Of a DNA stretch of 64,000 nt, positions 1 through 11,592 are shown in pieces. The translations under genes were made by a program, and so were the position numbers. The stretch covers positions 15,025,088 to 15,089,087 of the forward strand of contig NC_069124.1 in NCBI RefSeq assembly GCF_026914265.1, in the 5' to 3' direction. The notes beneath the pieces were generated by a model. That model was given only the letters and a program-made list of their open reading frames with translations. It was not told the origin of the DNA and searched no databases. The first letter of the stretch is position 1, and every line of letters starts with the position of its first letter. Source of the stretch: Mya arenaria. Taxonomy: Eukaryota; Mollusca; Bivalvia; Myida; Myidae.

Positions 1-212
1 TGAAAACGCAAAAAAAGTATTAAATGATTGGAGAGTGCTAGAAGATTTACTGTGATCTGCTCTAGTCTCATAAGGTAGAAATACCATGCTTTCTGCACCT
101 CTCTTTCAAATTAAACTCGGTATCCTTCATTAGAACCATTGATTTTGATTATTAATATTTTTTTGTATATCATTACAGTTGTATTATTTGGGTGTAAGAG
201 TGTATCTTAAAT
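1..212 (+). mobile_element. TTAA-type MITE, copy 1 (cut by window start)
   Basis: The sequence matches two other stretches in this window (7505-7881 inverted, 18214-18866 direct), sharing the block around TCTCATAAGGTAGAAATACC and GGTATCCTTCAT. It ends with GTAAGAGTGTATCTTAA, the partner of the AGTGACACTCTTA start seen in the complete copy. The TTAA borders and short inverted ends suggest a piggyBac-like non-autonomous DNA element. Its 5' part lies outside the window. Confidence 0.6.
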
Positions 213-2393
213 AGATAACATAGAAAAATCGAGAAAAACCCATGTGGTATCAATAACCAAGATATTAAATTAACTTTTTAATAGAAGCATGCTATTTAAC
301 TCACATATATGTTATTTAAGGGTGGTCTTACATATGACAACTGGTTTAAAATATGCTGAATATTTCCATGAACTCATTATTAATGTTATCGTAGACGTAG
401 GGCGCCTATTATAAAGTATTGGTACAGATACTGGAGTGATAAATTTTCAAAATGGTCGATTACCAATACCTGTAGTTTAGGTAAACGGAAATCGAAAGTA
501 GACTTATTCTTTTTGATTTATTCAAAGTCAATGTATTCAACAAGGTCATACATTATTGCAAAACAGTTTACATCTTCTGTAGATGTTGACCATTTCCTTT
601 TTCAATTTGATCATGATTACGATGTCCGTTGACCTGTGCTGTGGTATTGTTTAGTTCTACTTCCTTGTTTTGGTACGATTGGCTGATAAATACAAAAGAA
701 ATACGCAAAGTAATAACTTAATCGCTAAATTCATTGAATGTTAGTAAAGTATGTAAGATCTTACCTTGTCGGGTCGAAGTTCTATTTCAAACAAATAAAA
801 TCACCGAATATGTGTGGTGTTCGATTTCAACTTCCATGAAAAATGAAACGTATTTATATTCGTTAAAGTCCGTCAATCTCCGTAAGGTGTCGGGAGTCAA
901 TACACGGTTGTGCCAGTACGCATTGTATAGCAGGTAGATCTGTACTAACAGCTTGCTTTAACTATTTAATTAGAATTATAGTGTATATTGATTAAATGGT
1001 CATGTTTTGTATGTATCATACTGTGATTGTGCTTGTTTGTAGATATTTATGAACACAATTATACGGGCGATTCAATGCTAGTTGAACACACTAATTCGGT
1101 GATTTAACTCGGTTAACTTGATGACTCGCGTCGATCGCCGTCGACAGTAAATAATAGCATATCATGATTTACTATCTAAAGTTCTTGAACTAAATCTTTA
1201 CATACGACATATAGAAATATGAAATGGGTGGAGAGATAAAGTGGCCGACTTGCAAGGACATTGCGCAATTGAGCATTTATTTTTTGTTTTAGGCCGATAT
1301 GAATTTATTGCTGGATTTTCATCCAATTTTCTCTTTAAATGGGGGCAGGGTAACAATTTATTTTTTATCTTTTTTTCTAAGATGACTGTTTCACCGTTGA
1401 ATTCGTACTGATGCTTTTTATTATTACATAATGGACCATTTACATGTTGCGGTTTCTGGAAAAACCCATTAGGAACACCATCGGGCAATTAACTTTAACG
1501 GTTTTTACATGTGAATGTTATAAATCCGGCGACACCGTAGGTATGAATAAACGCCGTTCCCAGACAGTATAGGACCGATACGCAATACAGACATTAGTTC
1601 AATATTTTTATTTGAGTCAATACAGTTTAAGAGGCCGTGGAAGAAGAGGGGACGGGCGAGGACGAAAACCTAGCAAATAATTTATGGTCGCCTAATCTGG
1701 GACACAGGTTTGTTATCAGTGGCCCTAGGTTTTATTAACCAGCAACACATCCAGAATAGTGACTGTATACTTTATCTTTTAAACATTCAACTAATTCTTA
1801 TTCAAAAATCAATTTTTTAAAGATATATGAAAATCATTGAGATATATTTAACTATAAATTTCAGGGCGCCCTGTAATATATTTAAACGCATATGTCTGTA
1901 TGTCACGGTGCACCTAGCGGCATAGTCGGCATTGCTGAAGGTTGATTTTTTAAAATGTACTTATATCGTTATAAATAATAACATATCATACAGCTCTAGG
2001 ATTTACCTAATTTGATTAAGTCGGAATGTAAAAAAGTTAAATGCCGCGGAAAACGAAAGTACAATGTTTGCATGATTGCTTCAAAAACACCGCTTTTATT
2101 ACAAAACTACTTCCTTATTCACTGGTCGGTAATTTACTTCCTCTGTGATTTCCTTCTTTCATCTTATTGGAAACAGTCGACAATCTATTGATTTGTATAT
2201 CTATGTAAGTAAATTAAGAAGAAATTCAGACTTTTGAATAATTAGTTATATTTACAATATTTAAAGTAAGAACATACATGTCAATAACGAGGGAGGAACA
2301 TGGAACATGAAGATAATTTAAGAAGGAATGGTGGAAAGAAAAGCGTTTTAATTGATTGTATAACAGCGGACCCGTGTACATGATTCCTTTCAG
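213..2393. other. Upstream flank with no confident gene
   Basis: AT-rich sequence upstream of the SPATA18-like gene. The open frames here (734-937 +, 1198-1488 -) match no family I know and have no convincing splice context. A short arginine/glycine-rich frame at 1626-1680 is treated as a finding. Positions 2374-2393 end in TTCCTTTCAG, a good splice acceptor, so a non-coding 5' exon of the SPATA18-like gene probably lies somewhere in this stretch. Confidence 0.5.
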
Positions 2394-2403
2394 GAAAGAC
2401 GAA

Positions 2404-5400
2404 ATGGCTCAGCCTAAGATCACCAAAGCACCAAACAGGGACCAGTTTTCACTGGAAAAAATAGAAGCTGATGTGTTGAACTTGACGATATACGTTCACG
2501 AATTTCATAATAAGTTAAAGGTAATTGTTGATACTCATACAACGAAATTATAGGTAAATTTTGATATTGAATGGAAATATTAGGTATATTTCTATATAGA
2601 AACGTATAAAGTAGTTTCCATACTGTTTATGTTCGATGATGGAAAACGAAGGAAACGGTAATTATTTTGTGTTGTATAACATTGCACTATTCTTCTAATT
2701 ATTATTCTTAATATTATGCTTGTGTTTCTTAAACCAAATTTTGTCCGGAACGTATCTCAAAAACTACTCAAAGGAATTTATTGAAACCTTGAAAATAGAT
2801 GGATTCCGATGTGTAGATTCATGAGCATTTCGCCAGAGTTATAACTCTTGGACACGTTAATGTAAAGTTATCTCCCCTTGTTCGATATGCAATATATTTA
2901 TTGTTATGTTGTGTCGTTTAATATGTGGTATTCCATATATCGGTAGATAAACCGGCGTTTTCCAGCAAATGTTTCACCTACCCTGGCCGATACTGGAGGG
3001 GGGCGGATTCCAGGAATTAACTTACGAGGGGGAGTTACTTAGGGGCAAAACCTTTTTGCAGTTGCCCTTACATCAAAACCGAAGTTTCAATGCTTTAGAT
3101 TGTTGGCAGGCGGATATGATAGTTATAATTACTAGCCAGAAAGTTGCATTTTGAGCGTATTTTATTAGTTCCTTTTCTCCGATATTGACATAAACTGAAG
3201 TAAACTTGTGGACGAGTTGCCCCCCCCCCCCCCAGTCCGTTGGTGACCTACAGCAGTTATACATGCAGTCTGTAAGATAGATTAACTGATTATTGCATGT
3301 CTTTCGAAAACAAAAATATGTTTCAGAACATGTTGTTTTTTTTATAAACGGTAACTAGTAAAGTAGTATCCTTCATTTTCAGAAATTGTACAAGAACATT
3401 TCTGCAAAGGATACTAGTAAGCTTTTTGTGGAATACTGCACTGACGCTATCGACAGCTGTGAAAGCTACCGGGTATAACATTTACTTACTTTATAATATA
3501 TACTTCTATTACTTCTGACCCTTTGCTTTTAAGATTGTATAGAAAAAAATAAAATAATATTTTTGATACCATCTTTCTTTTTTGGGTGACCTTAAGATTT
3601 ATAATGTAAATTAATGTTCTGTATGATTAGGTTTGTTCGTCTTGTTTGAAGCTGCACTCTCACAGATATACCATTTTTACAACTGTTTTTTTTATTTTTT
3701 GTCTTGGAAAGAGCAAATATTTGCGTGAATATCTGCAAACCAATGATAATAGATTGCTGACAAAAGATCAGATCGCAGATTTTCATATTTCCGTTCGAAA
3801 ATTGATGTTTTATGGTTTAAACCGTTATTAAAGATAAAGGTTTAAGAAAAATTCATAAAACATCATTTTTTGAACTTAAATATAAAATCTGCGTTCTATT
3901 TTTGTCAGCATTCTTATATAACTGGTTTCTATGGATTTTCGTCAAAAACTGGCTCGTTCCAAGACAAAAAAATAAAAAAAAGGTTGTCAAAACGTTCAAT
4001 CTGTGAGAGTGCAGCTTTAAAGACATCACTTGAGACGACCGGTTAAAGTCGGTAAATGCTCGGTAGGGTTACTATTGTTTTATCAATAGAGTATATCTTG
4101 CTGACTTAAATATGTCAGTCTATACTTGAGGTAAAAAGATGATCGACTTTTGTCGGAATTCGATCATTTACTCTCAATGTCGGATTAGTCGATTTTTACT
4201 TTCAAATATCGATTGTCGCTAGCAGTAAATAGGAAATACAACTGCTATTGGAAATGTAATGTTTTTTTAAACTAAATGTGATTTTTCTGTCTGACCATTA
4301 ATCATGAATTTTGTTAACTGATCGTGTTCGTGTATATTTTCAATTTTAATTATTGAAACGATTATTGATCAAAATTACGTTACGATCATTTCTTCTCATC
4401 GATTATAGTTTTGGTCGGATATTTAATCTCTACAGTATATCTCATCTTTACTGTGTAATTAAAGCGGCCCTACAAACCAGAGAAACCAGAAGTTCGAGTC
4501 GCCGCGGACAAGACTTCGCAGACCATCATTGAACGGCTGGAGAGGCAAAACCGGAAGTTAGATGCTGAGTTGAGGGAGGCGATCCAGGCGAAGGATCGAG
4601 CGCTCAATAGGTACCGCATTCACTAAGAACACAACCTACATTTACAGCCAATGAAATTGCATATAAGCTACGCTCACTGCGACCATTCTTAATCATTAGG
4701 ATTTTAATTCATTTTGTCTAATTATAACATTGAAAATACAAAGAATTACGATACCATTTAAACAATGGCTAAAACGTCCACTTATTAGGGTATAGCATTA
4801 TAACTTTGTATACGACTTTTTCATAGAGGCTTTACAAGTAATTTGCACAATGAAGTTACACTAATCTAATATATTTGTATGTAGCTTATAAATATCCCGT
4901 TAGCAAACGAACATATTTTATATTTCATTATAGTTTTAAAGTTTAGTAAGTCCTGTCAATTTCAATTCAAGCTGGTTCAACAGTTTCCAATTTATTTGTA
5001 ACAAGACTGAGCGAGTTGCAGTCACGAGTGCTAAAGCAAGGAAACCCGGATATAACGGACCTCTCGGACGAAAACCGCCCGACAAACCTGGGAACGGAGT
5101 TCAAGAAGTTGTATGAGGACGAGTGGACAGACGCCTTCAGCTTTCTTACTGACAGTAAAGGCGTGGAAGACGAGAAAGGGATTGAAATACTGCTCAAATT
5201 ACTGAAGGTACTGACATTATGTATATAATGTATATAACACCAAGTTTTTGAAAGGCGACTCTTTAATCCTGTTATGAAGACTGAGTGCCGTTTTGTGTGT
5301 TTTAAGTGGTGTCATCGAATATAAGTTTAGACGATATGTAGTAAATGAACCAGATAACAAACAGAAAACGAGCTAAATATGAACAGAACTAAATATAAAG

Positions 5401-7199
5401 AGTATGAGAGATTGGTCTTATAATGATATCACGCTAGAGTCTGACTACAACACCACCCTTGTTGTGCTTATTATTCTTTGCAAATGAACAAAGCGTTTCA
5501 AGATTTTAAATCATTGAACGATCGTGGCTTCAACTGCACCTCAATCCATCAAGTGAATGTCAAATCAAGTGTTTCACATATAAAAGAAACCATCTGCCGC
5601 AATCAGCGATTTGGACCTAAAAATCGAAAGGTGGGCTCATACCCCGGCAATGCATACTTGTGTGTTTGCATCGGTTTCACTTAAACCGACCGAATACATC
5701 GTAATTTTAATTAACGCTTGCGAGAACGGCGCAGTGACATAACAATTTGACCATCTGTTTCTTGCAAATGGCTTTACGAGTTTTGCTTGGCTTATTTGCA
5801 TGCAGTGGCAACAATTAGTTTTATTACATTGTCATTATTTCTCGTATCATCAGGGCAGTAACTCCCTGTGTGAGGAGGCGTCGGCGGACATGAGGTCAAG
5901 TATGGAGAGGGTTGTGACAGATCCGGCCTACCTCACTCCAAGCAAACCTCGGGCTCAGGTACCTACCCCATAGTCCATCGTTGTGTTTATCCATTAGGGA
6001 CTCCTTGGCCATTAAATGTAGTGTTTTCATTCATACGTTTACTAAAGTGTAATAGGTGTTTCTAAGTAAGCATGTGGCTTGTGTAAGATCAACTGTATGC
6101 GATATATCACTACTCTTTTAAGGCGACAGATGATGACTCGGGGCCTACTCTAAGCGCACCTGCCATGTCCCGGGGTGGAGATGACCCTAAGACCGGCCAG
6201 TCACAAGTTACTCGAATAAATGTCGGACAAAACGCTGCTGGGAATCCTTCGACAAATGCCGTGGGTCAGCAGAAACAGCAACAACAGCAGCAGCAGCAGC
6301 AACAGCAGCAGCAAAAACAACAACAACAACAACAACAGCAACAACAAAAGAAGCAGACACAACAGCAACCAGATGGACACAATGAAATGCGCAAGGTTTA
6401 AAATTCAAAAAAGAAGTAGCTGATAATCTAGTTTTGCATTTTTGTATCTGTTCATACATGACAGTTTTGAAACTCCAGAGGTGTGTTTATAAACATATTT
6501 ATATTGTTCTACATGTAGTTGTACTTATACTTTAGGGCGCAGGGATCAGATCAACGTTAGAAATTCCCATTCGAGATTTTTGCAAATATTCTGCGGCGGA
6601 GGTGCTAAAGAACGTTGATTTAGAGGTTTGTCTATAAGTGCGTTTAGTCTTAAATACTTAATTATACTGTCAATATTTACCTTAAAGGAAGGAGGGGAGG
6701 GGCCGGGGAACCAATTAGACCAATGTCTTACACACATACTTTATATTTAGAGCGATTTACAAAATAAATTAAAATACTTTTGAAGCATTTATTCATTGCA
6801 ACTATAAACACACAGAGTGTATGCAACGTTTAAAACAAAATTAAGCATATTAGAAATAACTTCTTTTTATATACACTTGGTATTTCTTTTGCATTTCAGT
6901 CTATTGTTCCGAAAATCATTCGGGACCTAAAGTTTAAAGAGGCCCATCTGAATCACAAGGATATAGCCAACTTTGTGGTCCAATGTCTGCGGCTTTGTTG
7001 GTTGATGCAGGCCCAGTACCCGCCGATGGTGTTGGATTTCTCCTTCCGGTCCGGTGACGTCTTCAACACGGACGCATTGGCCGCCTACTCCACGCGCGGG
7101 CCTACCATCGCGTTCCTGGTCTGGCCTCCGCTGCGCTTACACAAGGACGGGCCTCTCGTCTGTAAAGGATACGCAGAGGGGTTAAAGAAAAAGGCATGA
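2404..7199 (+). CDS. SPATA18: Mitochondria-eating protein family member (SPATA18/Mieap-like)
   Basis: Eight coding exons with consistent phases: 2404-2520, 3383-3472, 4465-4610, 5006-5207, 5854-5958, 6123-6395, 6536-6625, 6900-7199, giving 440 residues. The chosen ATG lies 10 bases after an acceptor (TTTCAG at 2388-2393). Residues about 80-125 form a charged coiled coil (ERLERQNRKLDAELREAIQA). Exon 6 encodes a glutamine tract. The last two exons resemble the Mieap C-terminal domain: CLRLCWLMQAQYPP, then VFNTDALAAYSTRGP and FLVWPPLRLHKDGPLVCKG parallel the human order of cysteine-rich helix, VFN and VWPAL blocks. In vertebrates Mieap acts in mitochondrial quality control under p53. The protein is shorter than human SPATA18 (538 aa) and the middle is divergent, so family membership is firm but one-to-one orthology is not; bivalves may hold several paralogues. 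Confidence 0.82.
3649..4018. mobile_element. MITE with long inverted ends (GCTGCACTCTCACAG family)
   Basis: The left end AAGCTGCACTCTCACAGAT is mirrored by ATCTGTGAGAGTGCAGCTT on the right. The inverted homology continues about 65 bases inward to GTCTTGGAA / TTCCAAGAC with some mismatches. The right border is TTAA, while the left reads TTGA, so a TTAA target site is likely but imperfect. It has no transposase frame. It sits in intron 2 of the SPATA18-like gene. Confidence 0.75.
6268..6366 (+). repeat. CAG/CAA repeat encoding a polyglutamine tract
   Basis: A mixed CAG/CAA run in exon 6 of the SPATA18-like gene encodes a glutamine-rich stretch of about 33 residues broken by a few lysines and a threonine. 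The first half is mostly CAG and the second half mostly CAA, so it is partly interrupted at the DNA level. It lies between the coiled coil and the C-terminal domain and is likely a disordered linker of variable length. Confidence 0.9.
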
Positions 7200-7378
7200 C
7201 ATCATTGGCGAGAACATGATTATAAACAACATTTTAATGAATTAATTCAAACTACCCTATTCCTTATCCAATGTCACAATGTGAATTACTAAATCATCAT
7301 TTGGTTCGTCGAACGTATCCTTCCCATTTTATGAAATCCCCAAAGCTTCTGATCATATAATATTTACGTATTGCAGTG
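7174..7378 (+). repeat. Direct repeat, copy 1: 3' end of SPATA18-like gene
   Basis: A 205-base segment starting at CAGAGGGGTTAAAG, covering the last eight codons, the stop and 179 bases of 3' flank. It recurs at 8387-8591 with about nine substitutions and no length change by eye (about 4% divergence). The offset is 1213 bases. Confidence 0.85.
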
Positions 7379-7504
7379 TTGTAACCTTATATTGTTGTGC
7401 TGCTGACAATTATCTCCACTTATTTTTATCTTGTGTAACCATTATTATATTCCCTTTGGTATATCAAGACGTGTTGTTTTTTCTGCCCCACTAAACCCCA
7501 AAAC

Positions 7505-7881
7505 ATAAATTTGCATGCACTCTTACTCCCAGAAAATATTTACGACAGTTAATAATATTGTTTTAATATCCCAAAACGGATGAATAAATGTCGAAAACAG
7601 TGGTTCTTATGAAGGATACCGAGTTTAATTTGAAAGAAATGAATATAAAACACGGTGTTTCTACCTTATGAGACTATAGTATACCACAGCAAATTTTTAT
7701 GTATTCACCAATCATTTAATAGTTGTGCGCTTTCTGCTATTAAACGGTTACAATCTTTTATCAGTAATAAATATTTTCCATAAAAGCAGTATTTAGTAAG
7801 TAGTTAAAGGTTTATAAGTCAAAAATTGATGTTTGAGATACATGTGTATGTATTGATTTTGAATAAGAGTGTCACTTTAAT
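7505..7881 (-). mobile_element. TTAA-type MITE, copy 2 (inverted)
   Basis: Inverted relative to copies 1 and 3. It ends with AAGAGTGTCACTTTAA at 7866-7881, the reverse complement of the start of copy 3, and shares GAAGGATACCGAGTTTAA and CTACCTTATGAGACTATAG. Its other end near 7515 reads CACTCTTACTCCC and is less exact. It lies between the SPATA18-like gene and the last exon of the minus-strand membrane-protein gene. Confidence 0.65.
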
Positions 7882-7938
7882 GATGCATTACACTTACACT
7901 GTAAATTAAACGTTCCATGCATTTCCCCACACTCAACT

Positions 7939-10506
7939 TCAAGGGTGGAGAAAGTTTGTAAACAGCGCCTGGAGGATCTGTTGTCGGTTCTTTCTGGTTG
8001 ACTTCTTAGCCAGAGATCGGTTCTTACGGTCCATCCAACTCGACGGAAGTTGGAATCTAGAAGGTTCGTTTCCAGCGTCCCTTTGACGGCGGACCGTCGA
8101 CAGGGAGCCAGTTGTGGGTATACTGAGCGGCATGCTTTCCGTTGTTGTTGATGAGTTTTCATGAAGTGCCATCATTAGCTATATTGTTAAACGGAAAAGA
8201 AACATTACCAAATGTGTATATGCCACTGTATAAATAATCAAATGATTATAACCATGTTTTTGCAATAACTAGTTGTTATTACAGTTTAGATAAACAGTTG
8301 TCACAGAATAAAATTAAACGCATTATAACTGTCAATAGTGTTTCGAAGGTTATTTACAAAAGATGGTTCTAAAATAGTTTTTCTTTCAGAGGGGTTAAAG
8401 AAAAAGGCATGACATCATTGGCGAGAACATGATCATCAACAACATTTTAATGAATTTATTCAAACAACCCTATTCCTTATCCAATGTCACAATGTGAATT
8501 ACTAAATCAGCATTTGGTTCGTCAAACGTATCCTTCCCATTTTATGAAATCACCAAAGTTTCTGATCGTATAATATTTACGTATTGCAGTGAATCAATTC
8601 TCGTCCAAAGAAGTAAAATAATTATCTAATTGGGCCCATTTAATATCAATGATGCGCAATCCAAGTGGGCCCATTTAATATCAATGATGCGCAATCTAAG
8701 TGAGCCCGTTTAATCTCAATGATGCGCAATCCAAGTGGGCCCGTTTAATCTCAATGATGCGCAATCCAAGTGGGCCCATTTAATATCAATGATGCGCAAT
8801 CTAAGTGAGCCCGTTTAATCTCAATGATGCGCAATCCAAGTGGGCCCATTTAATATCAATGATGCGCAATCTAAGTGAGCCCGTTTAATCTCAATGATGC
8901 GCAATCCAAGTGGGCCCATTTAATATCAATGATGCGCAATCCAAGTGGGCCCATTTAATATCAATGATGCGCAATCCAGGTGGGCCCGTTTAATCTCAAT
9001 GATGCGCAATCTAAGTGAGCCCGTTTACTTTCAATGATGCGCAATCCAAGTGGGCCCATTTAATATCAATGATGCGCAATCCAAGTGGGCCCGTTTAATA
9101 TAAATGATGCGCAATCCAAGTGGGCCCATTTAATATCAATGAAGCGCAATCCAAGTGGGCCCATTTAATATCAATGATGGCAAGTGTGCCCATTTAATAT
9201 CAATGATGTGCAATCCAAGTGGGCCCGTTTAATATCAATGATGCGCAATCCAAGTGGGCCCGTTTAATATCAATGATGCACAATCCAAGTGGGCCCGTTA
9301 AATATAAATGATGTGCAATCCAAGTGGGCCCGTTTAATATCAATGATGCGCAATCCAAGTGAGCCCGTTTAATATCAATGATGCGCAATCCAAGTGAGCC
9401 CGTTTAATCTCAATGATGCGCAATCCAAGTGAGCCCATTTAATATCAATGATGCGCAATCTAAGTGAGCCCGTTTAATATCAATGATGCGCAATCTAAGT
9501 GAGCCCGTTTACTTTCAATGATGCGCAATCCAAGTGGGCCCATTTAATATCAATGATGCGCAATCCAAGTGGGCCCGTTTAATATAAATGATGCGCAATC
9601 CAAGTGGGCCCATTTAATATCAATGAAGCGCAATCCAAGTGGGCCCATTTAATATCAATGATGGCAAGTGTGCCCATTTAATATCAATGATGTGCAATCC
9701 AAGTGGGCCCGTTTAATATCAATGATGCGCAATCCAAGTGGGCCCGTTTAATATCAATGATGCGCAATCCAAGTGCGCCCGTTTAATATCAATGAAGCGC
9801 AATCCTAGTGGGCCCGTTTAATATCAATGTTGCTCAATCCAAGTGGGCCCATTTAATATCAATGATGCGCAATCCAGGTGAGCCCGTTTAATATCAATGA
9901 TGCGCAATCCAAGTGCGCCCGTTTAATATCAATGATGCGCAATCCAAGTGAGCCCGTTTAATATCAATGATGCGCAATCCAAGTGCGCCCGTTTAATATC
10001 AATGATGCGCAATCCAAGTGGGCCCGTTTAATATCAATAATGCGCAATTCTAATCATATTCAACTTCGTTGATGACATGTGGCTGAGGTTCAGTATTACC
10101 AAGATTTAAAATAGATATACACACAACACAACAACAACAACAACATAATATACAAATGCAATAAAATATGATCCATTAACAAAATATCTTACCTGTGCAA
10201 GAAATGTCCATCTGGTGACGAAGATAAGAATCCCATACGCGGAGATGATCAGGGTAAGGTGAAGGTAACGTCTTTTGTATTGCATCCTTGGTCTGGTGTC
10301 TGTACACAAAATAGTTCTCAAACGATTTCAAGCACCACTGGTAACTCCTTATTCCGTTTAAACCAGTGCTGATATTGCTTTTTATCGATTGGATTTACTT
10401 ACCACTCAATGATCTTTTATTCACCGAAACACAAATGGACTTGTTCACGTCGTGTTGAACGTCAACGCAATGATTACACTTTCTTTGAAAACTATATTTA
10501 TCCGAA
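7939..10506 (-). CDS. Unrecognised single-pass membrane protein, 5' end unresolved
   Basis: Three minus-strand exons join in one frame with matching phases: 10506-10403 (phase 2 in, phase 1 out, donor GTAAGT), 10299-10193 (acceptor TGTGTACAG, donor GTAAGA) and 8178-7939 (acceptor AATATAG, stop TGA). The product has a short ectodomain with KCNHCVDVQHD and one more Cys, a membrane segment (YLHLTLIISAYGILIFV) and a basic Ser/Thr-rich tail of about 80 residues ending ILQALFTNFLHP. I recognise no family. The exon with the start codon is not certain: an ATG at 10592 opens a hydrophobic, signal-like frame contiguous with the first exon, but a TAA at 10515-10517 separates them. The gene is either spliced from a further exon upstream, or this allele is broken. 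The large intron is full of satellite. Confidence 0.55.
8387..8591 (+). repeat. Direct repeat, copy 2: second 3' end of SPATA18-like gene
   Basis: Second copy of the 7174-7378 segment. Here the homology begins just after TTTTTCTT, so the copy starts with a convincing splice acceptor (TTTTTCTTTCAG) followed by the final codons and stop. No upstream + strand exon is visible within about 200 bases. It lies inside the large intron of the minus-strand membrane-protein gene, directly before the satellite. Confidence 0.8.
8630..10048. repeat. 35-bp satellite array, about 40 copies
   Basis: Tandem units of 35 bases sharing GGGCCCATTTAATATCAATG and the block ATGCGCAATCCAAGT. Variants alternate GGGCCC with GAGCCC and CATTT with CGTTT. 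A truncated 29-base unit (GATGGCAAGTGTGCCC) occurs twice, near 9178 and 9662. A segment of about 14 units starting near 9010 recurs at an offset of 484 bases (14 x 35 minus 6), showing a higher-order duplication. The array lies in the 8179-10192 intron of the minus-strand membrane-protein gene. Confidence 0.95.
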
Positions 10507-11100
10507 CTGATATATTATAATTTATAAGAAGTATTGAAAACTAATGCAAGCACACACATAAGTGTTACATGTAAACATGTACCGGTTGTCATCGTGACTT
10601 CCGCAAACCGTAAGGCCCTAAGGTTATACTGAACTTTGGTCGAATGTCAATTATTATATAAATAAACAGTCTCCAATGGCTAGTTATAACAAGTTTCTTC
10701 TTAAATAAAGTTTACTTTATTCGGTAACAAATTATTAAAATGCATTTCTGTGGGAAATTTCAATTAAAATAAAAACCGGCCTTTTTCTAACAACTTTTTT
10801 GTTATTTTTAATTGAATATAGTTTTATTCAAAACAAATTGAATGTGTATCAAAATTAACAATTCTGATTTTATTTTGAATAAACTGAAAGCGTTTGCATA
10901 CCCTCTACAGTAAAAAACAAAATGAAAGTTTATTCATATTATGACTTGGAACGAGAGTCGAAACAAAATGTTAATTATGTTTGATTATCACCGACTCCTA
11001 GGACCAATAACAAACTCTACTCCCAGCCGGTACTAACAATGATCATCAGATTCATGCTTTGTCGGGATCATAAAGTTGTTTCATACTGTACAACGCAGGT

Positions 11101-11263
11101 GATGCAGACGATTTTTTGTTTGTTGTTGCCTGTGTTGTTTTCCTTTATCTGTGGCGCGATAGAACAAGCCAGTGAGCAGAATGAGACTGCTGGTCACCGT
11201 CATGACAAGAATTTAAACGCTACTTTTCTCTGTACAGCTACAAAGAATGAATACAAAACTTAA
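11101..11263 (+). CDS. Possible small secreted peptide or first exon (weak)
   Basis: The frame from ATG 11102 starts with a good signal-peptide pattern (MQTIFCLLLPVLFSFICG), then a polar segment containing QNET and NAT glycosylation-like sequons, and stops at 11261-11263. An acceptor-like ACAACGCAG precedes it. A donor-like T|GTACAG follows NATFL. A second frame (11247-11444) with CCQCKR overlaps its end in another phase. I cannot link it to another exon, and the complementary strand also holds a short hydrophobic frame, so it may be chance. Confidence 0.22.
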
Positions 11264-11592
11264 CCCCGATCCTGCAGCCTGTTGCCAATGTAAAAGAAGT
11301 CTTTTTTTAACAAAAAAAAACGACATGCTCGATCGGCGTCGAATTATTATGCCGTGCACAAGGCACACCGATCTCTTTACTGCCGTTTTATCCAGAATTA
11401 AATCGCTTACATCATCTGTAAAAAAGATAAAAAATTTTTTTTAAATTTTAGGCAATGCCTTATTAGCGGTACCCCATCCACCATCAAACACTCGTAAATC
11501 ATCGTTCTTTTTTATTTTTGTTCATCTGTTAATTGGCAGTAAATTGATATTATTATACGGAAATGTTGATGTGAGCGGCAAACTAATCCAAA

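Noticed and set aside
1198-1488. 96-codon minus-strand frame
   Set aside because: No recognised domain, no splice or repeat context to support it; kept as unassigned.
6208-6459. Minus-strand frame rich in Val/Ala over the CAG run
   Set aside because: Antisense of the polyglutamine exon; the sense strand has the correct splice phases.
7872-8162. Second minus-strand frame overlapping the membrane-protein last exon
   Set aside because: The alternative frame (7939-8178) joins in phase to two upstream exons with good splice sites; this one does not.
9200-9388. Minus-strand frame with repeated HLDCASLILNGPT
   Set aside because: It is the 35-bp satellite read through; the repeating peptide follows the DNA period and breaks elsewhere in the array.
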